Below, in pieces: positions 17,440 through 26,889 of a stretch of DNA of 64,000 nucleotides. Both the position numbers and the translations under genes were made by a program. Position 1 is the first letter of the stretch. Every line of letters begins with the position of its first letter. This DNA comes from Flavobacterium sp. ACN2. GTDB lineage: Bacteria; Bacteroidota; Bacteroidia; Flavobacteriales; Flavobacteriaceae. The notes under the pieces are model-generated. The model searched no databases. It had not been told where the DNA came from and worked only from the letters and a program-made list of their open reading frames with translations. The stretch covers positions 372,001-436,000 of the forward strand of contig NZ_MRCM01000001.1 of NCBI RefSeq assembly GCF_002303885.1. Direction: 5' to 3'.

Positions 17440-17892
17440 TTAAGAAATCTCTATCATCCTTGGTGACTTTTGTCTGGCCTGTTCCAGTTTTGGAATCGAC
17501 AGCAGTAAAATTCCATTTTCGTAACGGGCACGAATTCTATCTTCGTCCACTACATTTTTAGGCAGTACAAAACTTCTCTGGAAAGACTGGTAGCTGAACT
17601 CTCTGCGGGTGTAATTTTCTTCCTCTTTATTTACATGTTCCTGTTTAGACGAAGAAATAAGCAGCTGTCCATTATCAAGGGTAACCTTGAAGTCATCCCT
17701 GCTCATACCGGGAGCGGCAACCTCCACTTCATAATTCTCATCAGTTTCCTTAATATTCACTGAAGGCAGTGTGGTGCTTGTGGTTGAAAAATTGTTGTTT
17801 TCCCAATTGAAAAGATCGCGGCCAAAAACATCATCAAAAAACAAGCGTTGGAAAGCCGGCACATGGCTTCCGTTTCTTTTAATAAGATTCAT
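17440..17892 (-). CDS. Hsp20 / small heat-shock protein
   Basis: A 150-residue ATP-independent chaperone that holds unfolding proteins. N-terminal arm with FQRLFFDDVFGRDLF, then an alpha-crystallin domain (about 40-140) with VNIKETDENYEVEVAAPGMSRDDFKV, the ESTRRKEF-like YTRREFSYQSFQRSFVLP and ARYENGILLLSIPK. The start at 17890-17892 (MNLIKRN) is chosen because this is the family N terminus; the frame is open further up but the extra 34 residues (FPCAHRC...) are not like the family. It is transcribed alone. Confidence 0.93.
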   Translation of the reverse strand: MNLIKRNGSHVPAFQRLFFDDVFGRDLFNWENNNFSTTSTTLPSVNIKETDENYEVEVAAPGMSRDDFKVTLDNGQLLISSSKQEHVNKEEENYTRREFSYQSFQRSFVLPKNVVDEDRIRARYENGILLLSIPKLEQARQKSPRMIEIS

Positions 17893-18109
17893 AACAGTAA
17901 TTTTTAAAATTGTTATACAATAAATTTTTGAACTTGCACAACGGTGCGCACAAGGAAAAAAAACAAATAATATGCCAGGGGATAATTCTGACATTTTTTC
18001 ATAGTGAACAATGAAATAATGTCATTTTAATCTACGATGAATGCCCTTTTTTCTCACTGCTTATTTTCAATATTCAGATAATCTGCTGTCCTTGCTTTTT
18101 ACGATCCTA

Positions 18110-18700
18110 ATTTAATAGTTTCAGGAAAAAATGTCACCTCGCCTGTAGTAATGTCGTGTGATCCTCCAGCAATTCGAATTTCTCCGTTTTCAATCATTTC
18201 TTTCAATATTGGACTGCGCTGCATTATCGATGAAACAGTACGTTTAACATTAATAACAGACACATTCTCTACAAAAGCAGCATTGCACGAACTGCGGTTT
18301 TCTTATGTATGGGTTTCATGATCAGCTTCCGGTCTTATTTTGGTCAGCAGCGATGTAAGGTTACCCCATTTCAACATGGGTGCAGGCAACTTTTACAGCG
18401 CCGCATTTTTTATGACCTTATACTGCAATTATTTTTGAACCTGCCGCTTTACAGTCAAACTCATGCTGCCTAAAATGTCCTCATTGATAATGTTTCCCGC
18501 GATTGCGCACACTGAAAATATCACCAATTCCCCGGCCGAAAATTAATTCGGCAGAAGTCTGGCTGTCAATACGGCTTAGAATTACAGCAAAAGGATGCTC
18601 TATGAAGTTTCATTGGCCTGCTGCAGAAGATTACGGTTTATTTTAAGATTGCTTACAAATCTCTGGCTCCTTTCTTTTAAAAGCTCTAAAGCCTTATAAA
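18110..18700 (-). pseudogene. beta-carbonic anhydrase, broken
   Basis: The minus strand carries a decayed beta-class carbonic anhydrase. Readable pieces in order: YKALELLKERSQRFVSNLK, HPFAVILSRIDSQTSAELIFG, GRGIGDIFSV, FDCKAAGSKIIAV, GHKKCGAVK, HVEMG, and the C-terminal ITTGEV-like end near 18150. There are in-frame stops (for example after NETS) and several frameshifts. The zinc-binding CxDSR of the active site reads RIDSQ, so the first cysteine ligand is also lost. The gene would have interconverted CO2 and bicarbonate. No intact copy is in the window. Confidence 0.8.
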
Positions 18701-18792
18701 CGACAAATTACCATTAATGTCCGCTGCTTTAAAATCTATCTTTACTCTTTATTCTAATACTTAGTTTTGAAATTTAGACATGGCTAATCTAA

Positions 18793-19806
18793 TTAAAATC
18801 TAAAATTCTTCAGATATGGCTCCCCGGCAACATGCTCTTCTTTGATATTAATGAAAAATTCTTTGCCTGCTGATTCTACGTATGAGATTCCCTTAATAAA
18901 ATATGACATCGAATCATATTTTATGGGAATTATTATTTCATTTTTCAGGTTAATTACACCTCTTTTATTATTGATAATCACTATGGCATAACCATCAAAA
19001 AATCCGGAAACCGCATCATATTGCAAGGGAATGATTTCTTTTCCCCTTTTATCAATACAGCCGGATTTGCTATTTAATTTTACTACTGCAAGGTTTTCCT
19101 GGAAACTACCAATGCATTCATATTTTGCCGCTGCGATTTCTTTACCAAAGTGATCAATAAGACCTATTTTTTTTTGTGCAGTCACTTGAGCTGCCCCATC
19201 CTTATAAGGGGCAATATTGTCATACTTCAGCGGAACTGTTTCTTCCCCAGTTTCCGATACAATTCCTTGTTTTCCGTTAAGCTCCACTATAAAACTGTTT
19301 ATTGCTTTATTATTGCTCCATATAATTTTATCATATTTTGCCTTTACAATTTCAACACCTGAAGTGTTTATTACACCAAGTTTTGAAATTAAGCTTACAA
19401 CTGCAAATCCATTTTCATAATTGCCAATACGATGATATTTAGCCGGCACAATTTCTTCTCCATTATCTTTAACCACTCCCCACTGATAAATCTGCGTTCC
19501 ATTTATATGATTAATAAAAATAGCCCGACCTTGATTAAATTCATATATTGCCCAATATTTCGGATGAATAATTTCTCTGCCAGTCTCATCAATGTATCCT
19601 TGCTTTTTATTTAGCGTGATCTGCGCTTTTCCATCCCTGAAAACACCAATAAAATCGTATTGGGGCTTTACTGCAATGCGGCCATTGTTTTTCACTCCCC
19701 ACTTATCTGATTTTAAATCATAATAAGGAGTCTGGGCGTCCGATGGAAGATATAAAAGTGAAAACAAACCAATCAGAAAATACTTTTTATTAAATAATTT
19801 ATCCAT
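18793..19806 (-). CDS. secreted WG-repeat protein
   Basis: A 337-residue protein with an N-terminal signal peptide (KKYFLIGLFSLLYLPSDAQ) and about nine tandem WG-type repeats of roughly 30-35 residues, each with the pattern KxGxIDxxGKEIIPxKYDxIxxFxxGxAxV. WG repeats build beta-propeller-like or solenoid surfaces for binding and are common in Bacteroidota (family knowledge); no enzymatic function is implied. It probably acts in the periplasm or outside. The gene stands alone, next to the carbonic anhydrase remnant. Confidence 0.85.
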   Translation of the reverse strand: MDKLFNKKYFLIGLFSLLYLPSDAQTPYYDLKSDKWGVKNNGRIAVKPQYDFIGVFRDGKAQITLNKKQGYIDETGREIIHPKYWAIYEFNQGRAIFINHINGTQIYQWGVVKDNGEEIVPAKYHRIGNYENGFAVVSLISKLGVINTSGVEIVKAKYDKIIWSNNKAINSFIVELNGKQGIVSETGEETVPLKYDNIAPYKDGAAQVTAQKKIGLIDHFGKEIAAAKYECIGSFQENLAVVKLNSKSGCIDKRGKEIIPLQYDAVSGFFDGYAIVIINNKRGVINLKNEIIIPIKYDSMSYFIKGISYVESAGKEFFINIKEEHVAGEPYLKNFRF

Positions 19807-19917
19807 CCTTTTTTTTGTAATTGCTTTTTACTGCTGTGCTTTATTATTATATTTTGTTTTTTTTACATATTTGTTAAATCTGCTGTCCTCCCGGCTTATC
19901 AGCATATATGTTTCTGG

Positions 19918-21048
19918 TCATATAAGGGTCAGCAGACAGCCCATTAACGAACCGCCTAAAACTACAAAAGCACTATTTAATTTCTTGTATCCAAATGCAA
20001 TTGCCAGACTTAAAACTGCGATTAAAATTGTCCGCCAGTCGGTAATCGCTTCTTTTCCCATATCAAAACAAACTGCAGCAATTATTGCTACTGATGCCAC
20101 ATTTACCGCGTCCAAAAATACTGCAAATAGTTGTGAGTTTCGCATTCTCTTTACCATTGGATTTAACAATGCCACAAATATAAAAGAAGGTAAAAATATG
20201 GCAATTGTCGAAACCGCTGCTCCTGTGAAACCGTTGATTTGATAACCTATAAAAGTTACTGAAGAAAAAACGGGTCCCGGTGTGAATTGCCCTGCTGCAA
20301 TTGCGTCAATCAATTGCTGGCGTGTTAAAAGCCCTGTTGAAACTAATTCTGTGTCAAGAAAAGCAAACAAAACATAACCGCTTCCGTAAAGTACAGCCCC
20401 AATTTTTAGAAAAATAAAAAACAGATTTGCATTGCCGGGTGCCAGAATTGCCGGGTGCGTGATCTGCACTAGAGACAAAGGAACAAAACCTTTGATATTG
20501 CTTTGCTTTCTGTCTCGCATATAAGTCAGCAGCAAAGCAAAAAATCCAGCACCAAACATCAAATATATTTCATTGAAGCCGGAGAGTGAACCCGCCAAAA
20601 CAAGCAGTCCGATGAGTACCAGTTCTGCTGATTTCAGCGCTTTTTTTGCCAATGGAAAAACCGCACCAACAATAACAGCAATAACGGCCGGTTTTATTCC
20701 ATAAATAAAAGGCTGTGCTTCCGGGATTTGTCCGTGCTGCTTATAGAAGTAAGCAAAAATTCCCGTAATAAAAACGGCTGGCAAAATAAAACAAAGCCCT
20801 GCGATCATCAAACCTTTCCAGCCTCCTTTTTCATGGCCGATATGGACTGCCATTTCCGTGCTATTGGGTCCTGGAATCAGGTTTACTGCACCAATTAAGT
20901 CCAAAAAATGCTGTTCGGTCAGCCATTTCCTTTTTCTAACCACTTCATCCTGCATCATGGCAATATGTGCAGCAGGGCCGCCAAAACCAATAATGCCAAG
21001 TTTTAGAAAAACTTTTGCGATCTCTTTTAAATCTGCTTTAGTCTCCAT
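19918..21048 (-). CDS. chrA: ChrA chromate transporter, two-domain form
   Basis: A 376-residue membrane protein with two tandem chromate_transp halves. The first has the signature FLKLGIIGFGGPAAHIAMMQDEVV and NLIPGPNSTEMAVHIG; the second has FLKIGAVLYGSGYVLFAFL and AIAAGQFTPGPVFSSVTFIGYQING. Full-length ChrA exports chromate and lowers its toxicity (family knowledge), although many members have unproven substrates. It starts with METKADLKE at 21048. A short frame upstream overlaps it by 11 bases. The nearby arsenic genes make this a metal-oxyanion resistance neighbourhood. Confidence 0.88.
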   Translation of the reverse strand: METKADLKEIAKVFLKLGIIGFGGPAAHIAMMQDEVVRKRKWLTEQHFLDLIGAVNLIPGPNSTEMAVHIGHEKGGWKGLMIAGLCFILPAVFITGIFAYFYKQHGQIPEAQPFIYGIKPAVIAVIVGAVFPLAKKALKSAELVLIGLLVLAGSLSGFNEIYLMFGAGFFALLLTYMRDRKQSNIKGFVPLSLVQITHPAILAPGNANLFFIFLKIGAVLYGSGYVLFAFLDTELVSTGLLTRQQLIDAIAAGQFTPGPVFSSVTFIGYQINGFTGAAVSTIAIFLPSFIFVALLNPMVKRMRNSQLFAVFLDAVNVASVAIIAAVCFDMGKEAITDWRTILIAVLSLAIAFGYKKLNSAFVVLGGSLMGCLLTLI

Positions 21049-21262
21049 TTTTCCTTAAAATATTGTCCACCGACCCATACCCTGCGCCTTTAATCGATAA
21101 AAAATGCTTCCCAAAAGCATTACAGTCCGTTCTGCTTCCATGCATCATTTCCCAAAACCCTTTTTGGGCCAAAACTTCCGATTTGGCTGTCACAGCTGCA
21201 GCAAGCATAATAGTGATAGGTGGAATACTTGCCGGTCTTGTCAAAAGCCCAAAGAGAATCAA
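21038..21262 (-). CDS. possible small protein or gene remnant upstream of chrA
   Basis: A 74-codon frame that ends 11 bases inside chrA. The product (VLAQKGFWEMMHGSRTDCNAF in the middle) is not recognised, and the opposite strand is also open, so coding status is uncertain. The overlap with chrA on the same strand would suit translational coupling, which is the only support. It may be the tail of a former gene. Confidence 0.25.
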   Translation of the reverse strand: MILFGLLTRPASIPPITIMLAAAVTAKSEVLAQKGFWEMMHGSRTDCNAFGKHFLSIKGAGYGSVDNILRKNGD

Positions 21263-21799
21263 CGCTTCGAAAACTATTTAAAATGTGCCGACAAAATTAC
21301 CTAAAAAAATCAGGCAAAGGCAGACCCTTTTTTTTAAATCGTCCTGATCCATTTGTCTCAGCAAATAAAAATTTCTGAATTCCTTCTGAAAGAAATACAG
21401 ATCCAACCATCAGCCTAATTAAGATTGCTGCTTTTAAATTATCAGTATTTATACTCTTTTTTTATATTTTCATTTTGTCCATTTAATGATTTACAGAGCC
21501 GGTAATGGGCTTGTCCCAAACTTTTCCGTTCTTACTATCCCTTTTAGCGGCTATTTATCATAAACCAAATAATGCTTACATGGTGAATATCTAAGCTTTT
21601 GCAATACTACATAAAAAAGAGATTCTGCAATGGCTGTTTTAGGAGAATTGAAATTTAATTTTTCATTAGGCTATTAAAAGAGCAATAATTTTTTTCACTG
21701 CTATTTTTGCATCTGCTATTTTTATGCAATGATTACCTAATGCATCTTACACTGCAAAAGAAAAACATAAAATCTTTTTTCTTTAAATTTTATATCGTA
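21263..21799. other. intergenic region before the ars cluster
   Basis: About 540 AT-rich bases with no supported gene. The frame that runs into arsR from 21707 is not convincing before the ATG at 21824. No copies of repeat families A or B are present. Confidence 0.55.
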
Positions 21800-21811
21800 A
21801 TATTGCAATAT
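21800..21811 (+). promoter_or_regulatory. candidate ArsR operator
   Basis: Perfect 12-bp palindrome ATATTGCAATAT, 12 bases before the arsR start. Position and symmetry fit the autoregulatory operator of ArsR/SmtB repressors. No binding data can be read from sequence. Confidence 0.55.
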
Positions 21812-21823
21812 AAACATAAAACG

Positions 21824-22156
21824 ATGGGAGCAACAAAAACAGATCACTTTACAGAAAGCCAGAATGAGCTTGCTGTTTTAGCCAAAGCGTTAGGCCATCC
21901 TGCGCGTATCGCTATTATCGAATATCTATTAAAAGTGGATGCCTGCATCTGCGGAGATATTGTAAACGAACTTCCCCTCTCTCAGCCGACAGTTTCACAG
22001 CATCTGAAAGAATTAAAGAATGCGGGTCTGATTAAAGGAAGCATTGAAGGAAACTCAATCTGCTACTGCATCAATGAACCTGGACTTGAAAAGATAAAAG
22101 GCTTCTTTGAGCATATATCAGATCATTTGGTAAAGAAGAGAAGCGAATGCTGCTAA
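21824..22156 (+). CDS. arsR: ArsR-family metalloregulator
   Basis: A 110-residue winged-helix repressor that releases DNA on binding arsenite. The fold is clear: LAVLAKALGHPARIAIIEYLLK, the metal-site-like DACICGD (two cysteines, CxC) on helix 3, then the recognition helix LSQPTVSQHLKELKNAGLIKGSIEGNSI. A further CC pair is at the very C terminus. The ATG at 21824 (MGATKTD) is chosen because it is the family N terminus and lies next to a palindromic operator; an upstream ATG at 21707 would add 39 hydrophobic residues. It heads the arsenic cluster. Confidence 0.92.
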   Translation: MGATKTDHFTESQNELAVLAKALGHPARIAIIEYLLKVDACICGDIVNELPLSQPTVSQHLKELKNAGLIKGSIEGNSICYCINEPGLEKIKGFFEHISDHLVKKRSECC

Positions 22157-22167
22157 TCTATAAAAAT

Positions 22168-22653
22168 ATGGAAATCAGAAAACTTTCGGACAAACACTGG
22201 GATCAGGTAAAAATAATTTACCAAAAAGGGATAGACACCGGCAATGCCACTTTCCAGACCAGTGCCCCTTCATGGGAAGACTGGGATCAGTCGCATCTTA
22301 AGTCATGCCGAGTTGTGATGCAGAAAGATGGTAATGTAATTGGCTGGGCTGCCCTTACGCCTGTTTCTTCACGCTGCGTTTATGCAGGAGTTGCAGAAGT
22401 AAGCGTATATGTAAATCCCGCACATTCAGGAAAAGGAATCGGGCTTACCCTTTTAAATGAACTTGTCCGACAGAGCGAAGCAGAAGGAATCTGGACGCTT
22501 CAGGCAGGGATCTTTCCTGAGAACACGGCAAGTCTCCGCATTCATGAAAAAGCAGGTTTCAGGATACTTGGAACAAGGGAGAAAATCGGAAAACAAAATG
22601 GTATCTGGAGAGATACTGCGCTTCTTGAAAGAAGAAGCTCCGTTATTAATTAA
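22168..22653 (+). CDS. GNAT acetyltransferase, ArsN/phosphinothricin type
   Basis: A 161-residue N-acetyltransferase. The acetyl-CoA loop is V-x-P-x-H-x-G-K-G-I-G (YVNPAHSGKGIGLTLLN) with EVSVYV before and the conserved GIFPENTASLRIHEKAGF after, the pattern of phosphinothricin and arsinothricin acetyltransferases. In ars operons such enzymes (ArsN1) detoxify the organoarsenical arsinothricin by acetylating its amino group (family knowledge); assignment here is from context. The start at 22168 is 12 bases after the arsR stop; an in-frame ATG at 22147 overlaps arsR and is less likely. Confidence 0.85.
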   Translation: MEIRKLSDKHWDQVKIIYQKGIDTGNATFQTSAPSWEDWDQSHLKSCRVVMQKDGNVIGWAALTPVSSRCVYAGVAEVSVYVNPAHSGKGIGLTLLNELVRQSEAEGIWTLQAGIFPENTASLRIHEKAGFRILGTREKIGKQNGIWRDTALLERRSSVIN

Positions 22654-22686
22654 TAAAAAATATAGTTTAACTAAATATAAAAAATT

Positions 22687-23160
22687 ATGAAACTTTCAGA
22701 AATTAAAGAGGTGCTTAAAACAGTGGAAGCCGTAAATTTTGAACTGCCGGACGGCACATTTGTACCGGAATATTTTCACGTAACCGAAGTAGGCCTGGTG
22801 ACCAAAAACTTCATCGACTGCGGAGGAACAGTAAGAAAAGAAACTGTTGTAAATTTCCAGCTTTGGGATGCCAACGACTACGAACACAGGCTTAAACCTC
22901 AGAAGCTGATCCACATCATTGAACTTTCAGAAAAAGTATTGGGAATTGAAGACAATGAAATTGAAGTGGAGTACCAGAACACTACTATCGGTAAATACGA
23001 TTTGGATTTTAACGGCAAAAACTTCACTCTGCTTAATAAACAGACAGCCTGTCTTGCTCAGGAGCAGTGCGGTATTCCATCTGATAAGCCTAAAGTAAAA
23101 TTATCTCAGCTAAATGCTGATAATGCTTCTTCATGCACTCCGGGCGGAGGATGCTGCTAA
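22687..23160 (+). CDS. DUF6428-type protein of the ars cluster
   Basis: A 157-residue soluble protein found between ars genes in Bacteroidota; I assign it to DUF6428 from memory of that context. The body (MKLSEIKEVLKTVEAVNFELPDG ... FIDCGGTVRKETVVNFQLW) is a small alpha/beta domain. The C terminus is cysteine-rich, with SSCTPGGGCC at the end and CLAQEQC before it, which looks like an arsenite-binding or metal-donor tail (inference). It lies 33 bases after the acetyltransferase and 42 before arsenate reductase, so it is part of the operon. Function unproven. Confidence 0.8.
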   Translation: MKLSEIKEVLKTVEAVNFELPDGTFVPEYFHVTEVGLVTKNFIDCGGTVRKETVVNFQLWDANDYEHRLKPQKLIHIIELSEKVLGIEDNEIEVEYQNTTIGKYDLDFNGKNFTLLNKQTACLAQEQCGIPSDKPKVKLSQLNADNASSCTPGGGCC

Positions 23161-23202
23161 TCATTAAACAGATAATCAATAAACCTTTACAGCCAAAAAA
23201 CT

Positions 23203-23817
23203 ATGTTATATCCACAAATTGAGAATACCATTAAATCATTTGATTTTAAGCAGATTTCCGAAGATCGCAAAGCAGTCCTGCAGCCATTAATTGACTTCAT
23301 TCAGACTAAAGTGGACAGTAAGCTGGAAACCAGACTAAACCTAATCTGCACACATAATTCCAGAAGGAGCCACTTATCACAGGTTTGGGCGCAGACTGCG
23401 GCGGCCTATTACGGCATCACAAACGTTTCATGCTATTCAGGAGGAACCGAGGCTACTGCCCTTTTCCCAATGGCAGCAGAGACTTTGAAGGATTCAGGAT
23501 TCAACATCAAAACGCTTTCAGAGGGATCAAACCCCGTTTATTCCATAAAATATTCAGCTGACGAACTTCCTGTCATCGGTTTTTCCAAAACCTATGATGA
23601 TGACTTCAATCCTGAAAGCGGATTTGCCGCAATAATGACCTGCTCGCAGGCTGACGGCGGATGCCCGTTTATAGCAGGTGCTGAGAAAAGAATCCCGATT
23701 ACCTTTGAAGATCCAAAAATTTCTGACGGAACGCCTCAGCAGAAAGAAACTTATCTGGAGCGAAGCCTGCAGATAGGAACTGAAATGTTTTACGTATTCT
23801 CGCAAATAAAAAAATAA
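23203..23817 (+). CDS. arsC: thiol-dependent arsenate reductase / LMW phosphatase-like
   Basis: A 204-residue protein of the low-molecular-weight tyrosine phosphatase fold. The P-loop C-x5-R is [10 protein letters not shown] (C49, R55), a form used by arsenate reductases that turn As(V) into As(III) for export. Further cysteines ([10 protein letters not shown], about 147-155) could relay the disulfide, as in thioredoxin-coupled enzymes. It is longer than ArsC of plasmid R773 and unrelated to it. It lies one base before the arsenite exporter gene, so reduction and export are coupled in expression. An alternative is a plain protein phosphatase; context favours arsenate. Confidence 0.87.
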   Translation: MLYPQIENTIKSFDFKQISEDRKAVLQPLIDFIQTKVDSKLETRLNLICTHNSRRSHLSQVWAQTAAAYYGITNVSCYSGGTEATALFPMAAETLKDSGFNIKTLSEGSNPVYSIKYSADELPVIGFSKTYDDDFNPESGFAAIMTCSQADGGCPFIAGAEKRIPITFEDPKISDGTPQQKETYLERSLQIGTEMFYVFSQIKK

Positions 23818-23818
23818 A

Positions 23819-24904
23819 ATGTCAGCAAATAACTGTGCACCAGTGGTCGGACGCAAAAAACTAGGCTTCCTTGACCGCTTCTTAACCCTTTGGATTTTCC
23901 TTGCTATGGCTGTAGGCGTGGCAGTGGGATACTTTATTCCTTCAAGCGGAGATTTCATCAATTCTTTTTCCAGCGGCACCACAAACATTCCATTGGCAGT
24001 AGGACTTATCCTGATGATGTATCCGCCTCTGGCAAAAGTAAAATACGAGCAGATGGGACAGGTTTTCAAAAACACAAAAGTCTTGGGCGCCTCTTTACTG
24101 CTGAACTGGATTGTAGGTCCCGTCTTAATGTTTTTATTGGCGCTGCTGTTTTTAAACGGATATCCTGAATACATGATCGGGGTAATCCTTATCGGTCTGG
24201 CGCGCTGTATCGCAATGGTTGTGGTATGGAACGATCTGGCAGACGGAAACCGTGAATATGCAGCAGGACTTATTGCCCTTAACAGCATTTTTCAGGTGCT
24301 GCTTTACAGTGTATACGCGTACCTTTTTATAACCATTCTTCCTCCCTATTTTGGATATGACGGTTTTGAAGTGAACATCAGCATTGCACAGATTGCCGAA
24401 AGCGTCGGTATCTATTTAGGTATTCCATTTGCTCTGGGAGTCATAAGCCGCTATGCTTTGACAGCTTTAAAAGGTTCTGAATGGTTTGAGAATAAGTACG
24501 TGCCGTTTATCTCGCCGATTACTCTTATTTCACTGCTATTTACAATTATTGTAATGTTCAGCCTGAAAGGGGAACTTATTGTTCAGATCCCTATGGACGT
24601 TGTTCGTATTGCAATACCGCTTGTGATTTATTTTACTTTAATGTTTATCATCAGCTTTTTTACAGGAAAATATTTTGGGGCTGACTATTCAAAGGCAACT
24701 TCTATAGCATTTACGGCCACCGGCAATAATTTTGAGCTTGCCATTGCCGTGGCAATCGGCGTGTTTGGAATAAACAGCGGCCAGGCCTTCGCGGGTGTCA
24801 TAGGCCCTCTGGTAGAAGTGCCTGCTCTTATAGCACTGGTAAACCTTGCATTCTGGTTCAGAAAGAAGTATTTCGCAAAACAGCTGCCTGCAGAAACTGC
24901 TTAA
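23819..24904 (+). CDS. acr3: ACR3-family arsenite efflux permease
   Basis: A 361-residue inner-membrane exporter that removes arsenite from the cell using the proton gradient. Ten membrane segments. The family's essential cysteine is in [19 protein letters not shown] (C130), and the conserved glutamate is in [18 protein letters not shown]. The N terminus [29 protein letters not shown] is diagnostic. The start follows the arsenate reductase stop by one base. It is the transport step of the cluster. Confidence 0.93.
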   Translation: MSANNCAPVVGRKKLGFLDRFLTLWIFLAMAVGVAVGYFIPSSGDFINSFSSGTTNIPLAVGLILMMYPPLAKVKYEQMGQVFKNTKVLGASLLLNWIVGPVLMFLLALLFLNGYPEYMIGVILIGLARCIAMVVVWNDLADGNREYAAGLIALNSIFQVLLYSVYAYLFITILPPYFGYDGFEVNISIAQIAESVGIYLGIPFALGVISRYALTALKGSEWFENKYVPFISPITLISLLFTIIVMFSLKGELIVQIPMDVVRIAIPLVIYFTLMFIISFFTGKYFGADYSKATSIAFTATGNNFELAIAVAIGVFGINSGQAFAGVIGPLVEVPALIALVNLAFWFRKKYFAKQLPAETA

Positions 24905-24911
24905 AAGAAAT

Positions 24912-25646
24912 ATGAGAATTGCAATAATATCGGATATACATGCGAACTTCCCCGCATTGGAGCAGACCTTAAAAAGTATTGAAGAGCACAATATAGATGC
25001 GCTTTACTGTTTGGGAGATTTGGTCGGCTACAATTTATGCCCCAATGCCGTGATCAATGAGATCCGTAAAAAGCATATTCCCACCCTTGCAGGAAATCAC
25101 GATGTCAAGGCTGTCGAGATACACAATGACGGTTCAAATGACATTGAAAGCTACGCATACCAGATTGTGGGCAAAGAGCAGATAAAATATCTTTCTGCTC
25201 TTCCTGCCCATATTAAACTTGAATATCAGACGGCTAACAAACTTATAAAGATTTTGATGGTTCATGGAAGCCCTTACAGCAGCAGGGAATATCTGCTTGA
25301 GGATAAAAATGAGAAAGATTTCACTGATATCTTTCTTGATTCCAATACAGACATTCTAATCTGCGGGCATTCTCACCTGCCGTATCATCGCATATTGGAA
25401 AACCCCAATAAGAAAGGCAGTTATTTTCATGCCATTAATGCAGGGTCGGTTGGAAAACCAAAAGATAGAAATCCAGACTGCTGTTATGCTGTGATAACCA
25501 TTGAAAAAAGCAGTAATCTTTCCAAAAAAGACGGCATTAAAGTAGAATTCATTAGAGTGCCGTATGATATTGAAAAAACAGCGCGCGCAATTGAGGAAAG
25601 TCCTCTTCCGGACGTTTACGCACATATGCTCAGAAAAGCATATTAA
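24912..25646 (+). CDS. calcineurin-like metallophosphoesterase in ars cluster
   Basis: A 245-residue two-metal phosphoesterase. All five blocks are present: SDIHAN (D8, H10), GDLVGY, GNHD, the VHGSP histidine and GHSHLP. It resembles the YfcE/MJ0936-type family that hydrolyses phosphodiesters, substrate unknown. The start at 24912 lies 7 bases after the arsenite exporter stop; the longer frame from 24846 overlaps that gene in another frame and lacks family similarity. Metallophosphoesterases recur in ars operons (family knowledge), but their role there is unclear. Confidence 0.88.
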   Translation: MRIAIISDIHANFPALEQTLKSIEEHNIDALYCLGDLVGYNLCPNAVINEIRKKHIPTLAGNHDVKAVEIHNDGSNDIESYAYQIVGKEQIKYLSALPAHIKLEYQTANKLIKILMVHGSPYSSREYLLEDKNEKDFTDIFLDSNTDILICGHSHLPYHRILENPNKKGSYFHAINAGSVGKPKDRNPDCCYAVITIEKSSNLSKKDGIKVEFIRVPYDIEKTARAIEESPLPDVYAHMLRKAY

Positions 25647-25667
25647 TGTATTGATATAAAACCTGCT

Positions 25668-26240
25668 ATGGAAAGTTTTAAATTATTTTTAAAGAGCATC
25701 GTGCCTCTCACCGATCAGGAATTTGAAAATTACAGGCAGTATTTTAAAGCAAGGACATTACCCAGAAACAGTTATTTTGCAGAGATCGGCAAAACCTCTA
25801 ATGAGGCGGCTTTTATTAAAAAAGGACTGCTCAGAACCTACTATATAAATGAAAAATATGAAGAAGTGACTTCCTGCTTCTGTGAAGAAAATAATCTCAC
25901 CGCTTCCTATAAAAGCTTTATCTCGCAGCAGCCTTCAGAACTTTCCATTCAGGCAGTTGAAGACACTGAGCTTATAACAATCAGTTACACTGACCTTCAG
26001 AATCTATATCAGCAGAGTCCTATCTGGCAGAATATCGGACGCACAATTGCCGAGCGGCAGTATATGGTAATGGAGCAGTATGCAAGTGTTCTGTGTAATG
26101 AAACTGCAAAACAAAAATACCTGCGGCTGCTCAAAGATCAGCCTTCCATTATAAATAAAGTTTCGATAAAGGATATGGCAAGTTATCTTGGCATAACACG
26201 AAGAACGCTCAGCAGGATTAGAAAAGAAATCACTAAGTAA
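25668..26240 (+). CDS. Crp/Fnr-family regulator
   Basis: A 190-residue regulator with an N-terminal cyclic-nucleotide-like beta-roll (about 20-115; RNSYFAEIGKTSNEAAFIKKGLLRTYY) and a short C-terminal helix-turn-helix (VSIKDMASYLGITRRTLSRIRKEI). It lacks the FeS cysteines of Fnr and the strict phosphate-binding cassette of Crp, as is usual for the Bacteroidota group, so its ligand is unknown. It starts 21 bases after the phosphoesterase, on the same strand, and may be co-transcribed with the ars genes. It may control the membrane protein downstream. Confidence 0.88.
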   Translation: MESFKLFLKSIVPLTDQEFENYRQYFKARTLPRNSYFAEIGKTSNEAAFIKKGLLRTYYINEKYEEVTSCFCEENNLTASYKSFISQQPSELSIQAVEDTELITISYTDLQNLYQQSPIWQNIGRTIAERQYMVMEQYASVLCNETAKQKYLRLLKDQPSIINKVSIKDMASYLGITRRTLSRIRKEITK

Positions 26241-26310
26241 ATTCGAGGACATTTGTCCTTTCAAACAGACCGGCTGCCGCACTATTTTTGCTTCTGATAA
26301 ATTCAAATAA

Positions 26311-26889
26311 ATGGAAACAGCAATTATTATTACCACCGTTTTACTTATTCTTTTCTCAATACTTGCAGTATATGACGGCTTGTATCTTCATATTTTTAAA
26401 TACAAGCTTCACAATCATCCCCAGAGCAGAGCAGAGCATCTTACACATACGATAAGAGCAGTTTTCTTTCCTGCGATTTTATATTTATTCTTCCTCAGGC
26501 AAGAGTACAGCATAAGCTTTATAATTGGTACGGTGCTTGTGTTTTTTGATCTTTTAGTTCTCGCAGTTGATGCTTACATTGAAAAAGACAGCAGGGCATT
26601 TATGGGAGGGCTGCCGCGATGGGAATACATTCTCCACCTTTTTGTCAACGGATTTCATTTCGCATCTACAGCAGTATTTTTATCGCTTAAATTAAAGTAT
26701 GAAAATGATGGCATAGCTATTATACCAAACATAAGTGAATATCATAATTTTGAATTATTTCATACAGTTGTTATCAGCCTCTTACCTGGCGCTGTTATCA
26801 TTGCCTTGCTTCATGTTTTATTAATCAATTCTGAATCCCGTTTTTTTTTGAATCGTATCTGCAGTAAGATTCAAAGCAGTCAGTTTTGA
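26311..26889 (+). CDS. unknown integral membrane protein
   Basis: A 192-residue protein with about five hydrophobic segments (residues 3-25, 50-68, 72-92, 105-130, 155-178). A charged, histidine-rich stretch lies between the first two (LHNHPQSRAEHLTHTIRA), and PRWEYILHLFVNGFHFAS precedes the fourth; these histidines could bind metal or haem. I do not recognise the family. It follows the Crp-like regulator after 70 bases on the same strand, so a functional pair is possible. Confidence 0.6.
   Translation: METAIIITTVLLILFSILAVYDGLYLHIFKYKLHNHPQSRAEHLTHTIRAVFFPAILYLFFLRQEYSISFIIGTVLVFFDLLVLAVDAYIEKDSRAFMGGLPRWEYILHLFVNGFHFASTAVFLSLKLKYENDGIAIIPNISEYHNFELFHTVVISLLPGAVIIALLHVLLINSESRFFLNRICSKIQSSQF

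Noticed and set aside
23554..24288. 244-codon minus-strand frame across arsC and acr3
   Set aside because: It is antisense to two well-supported genes with complete motifs and its product has no family character.
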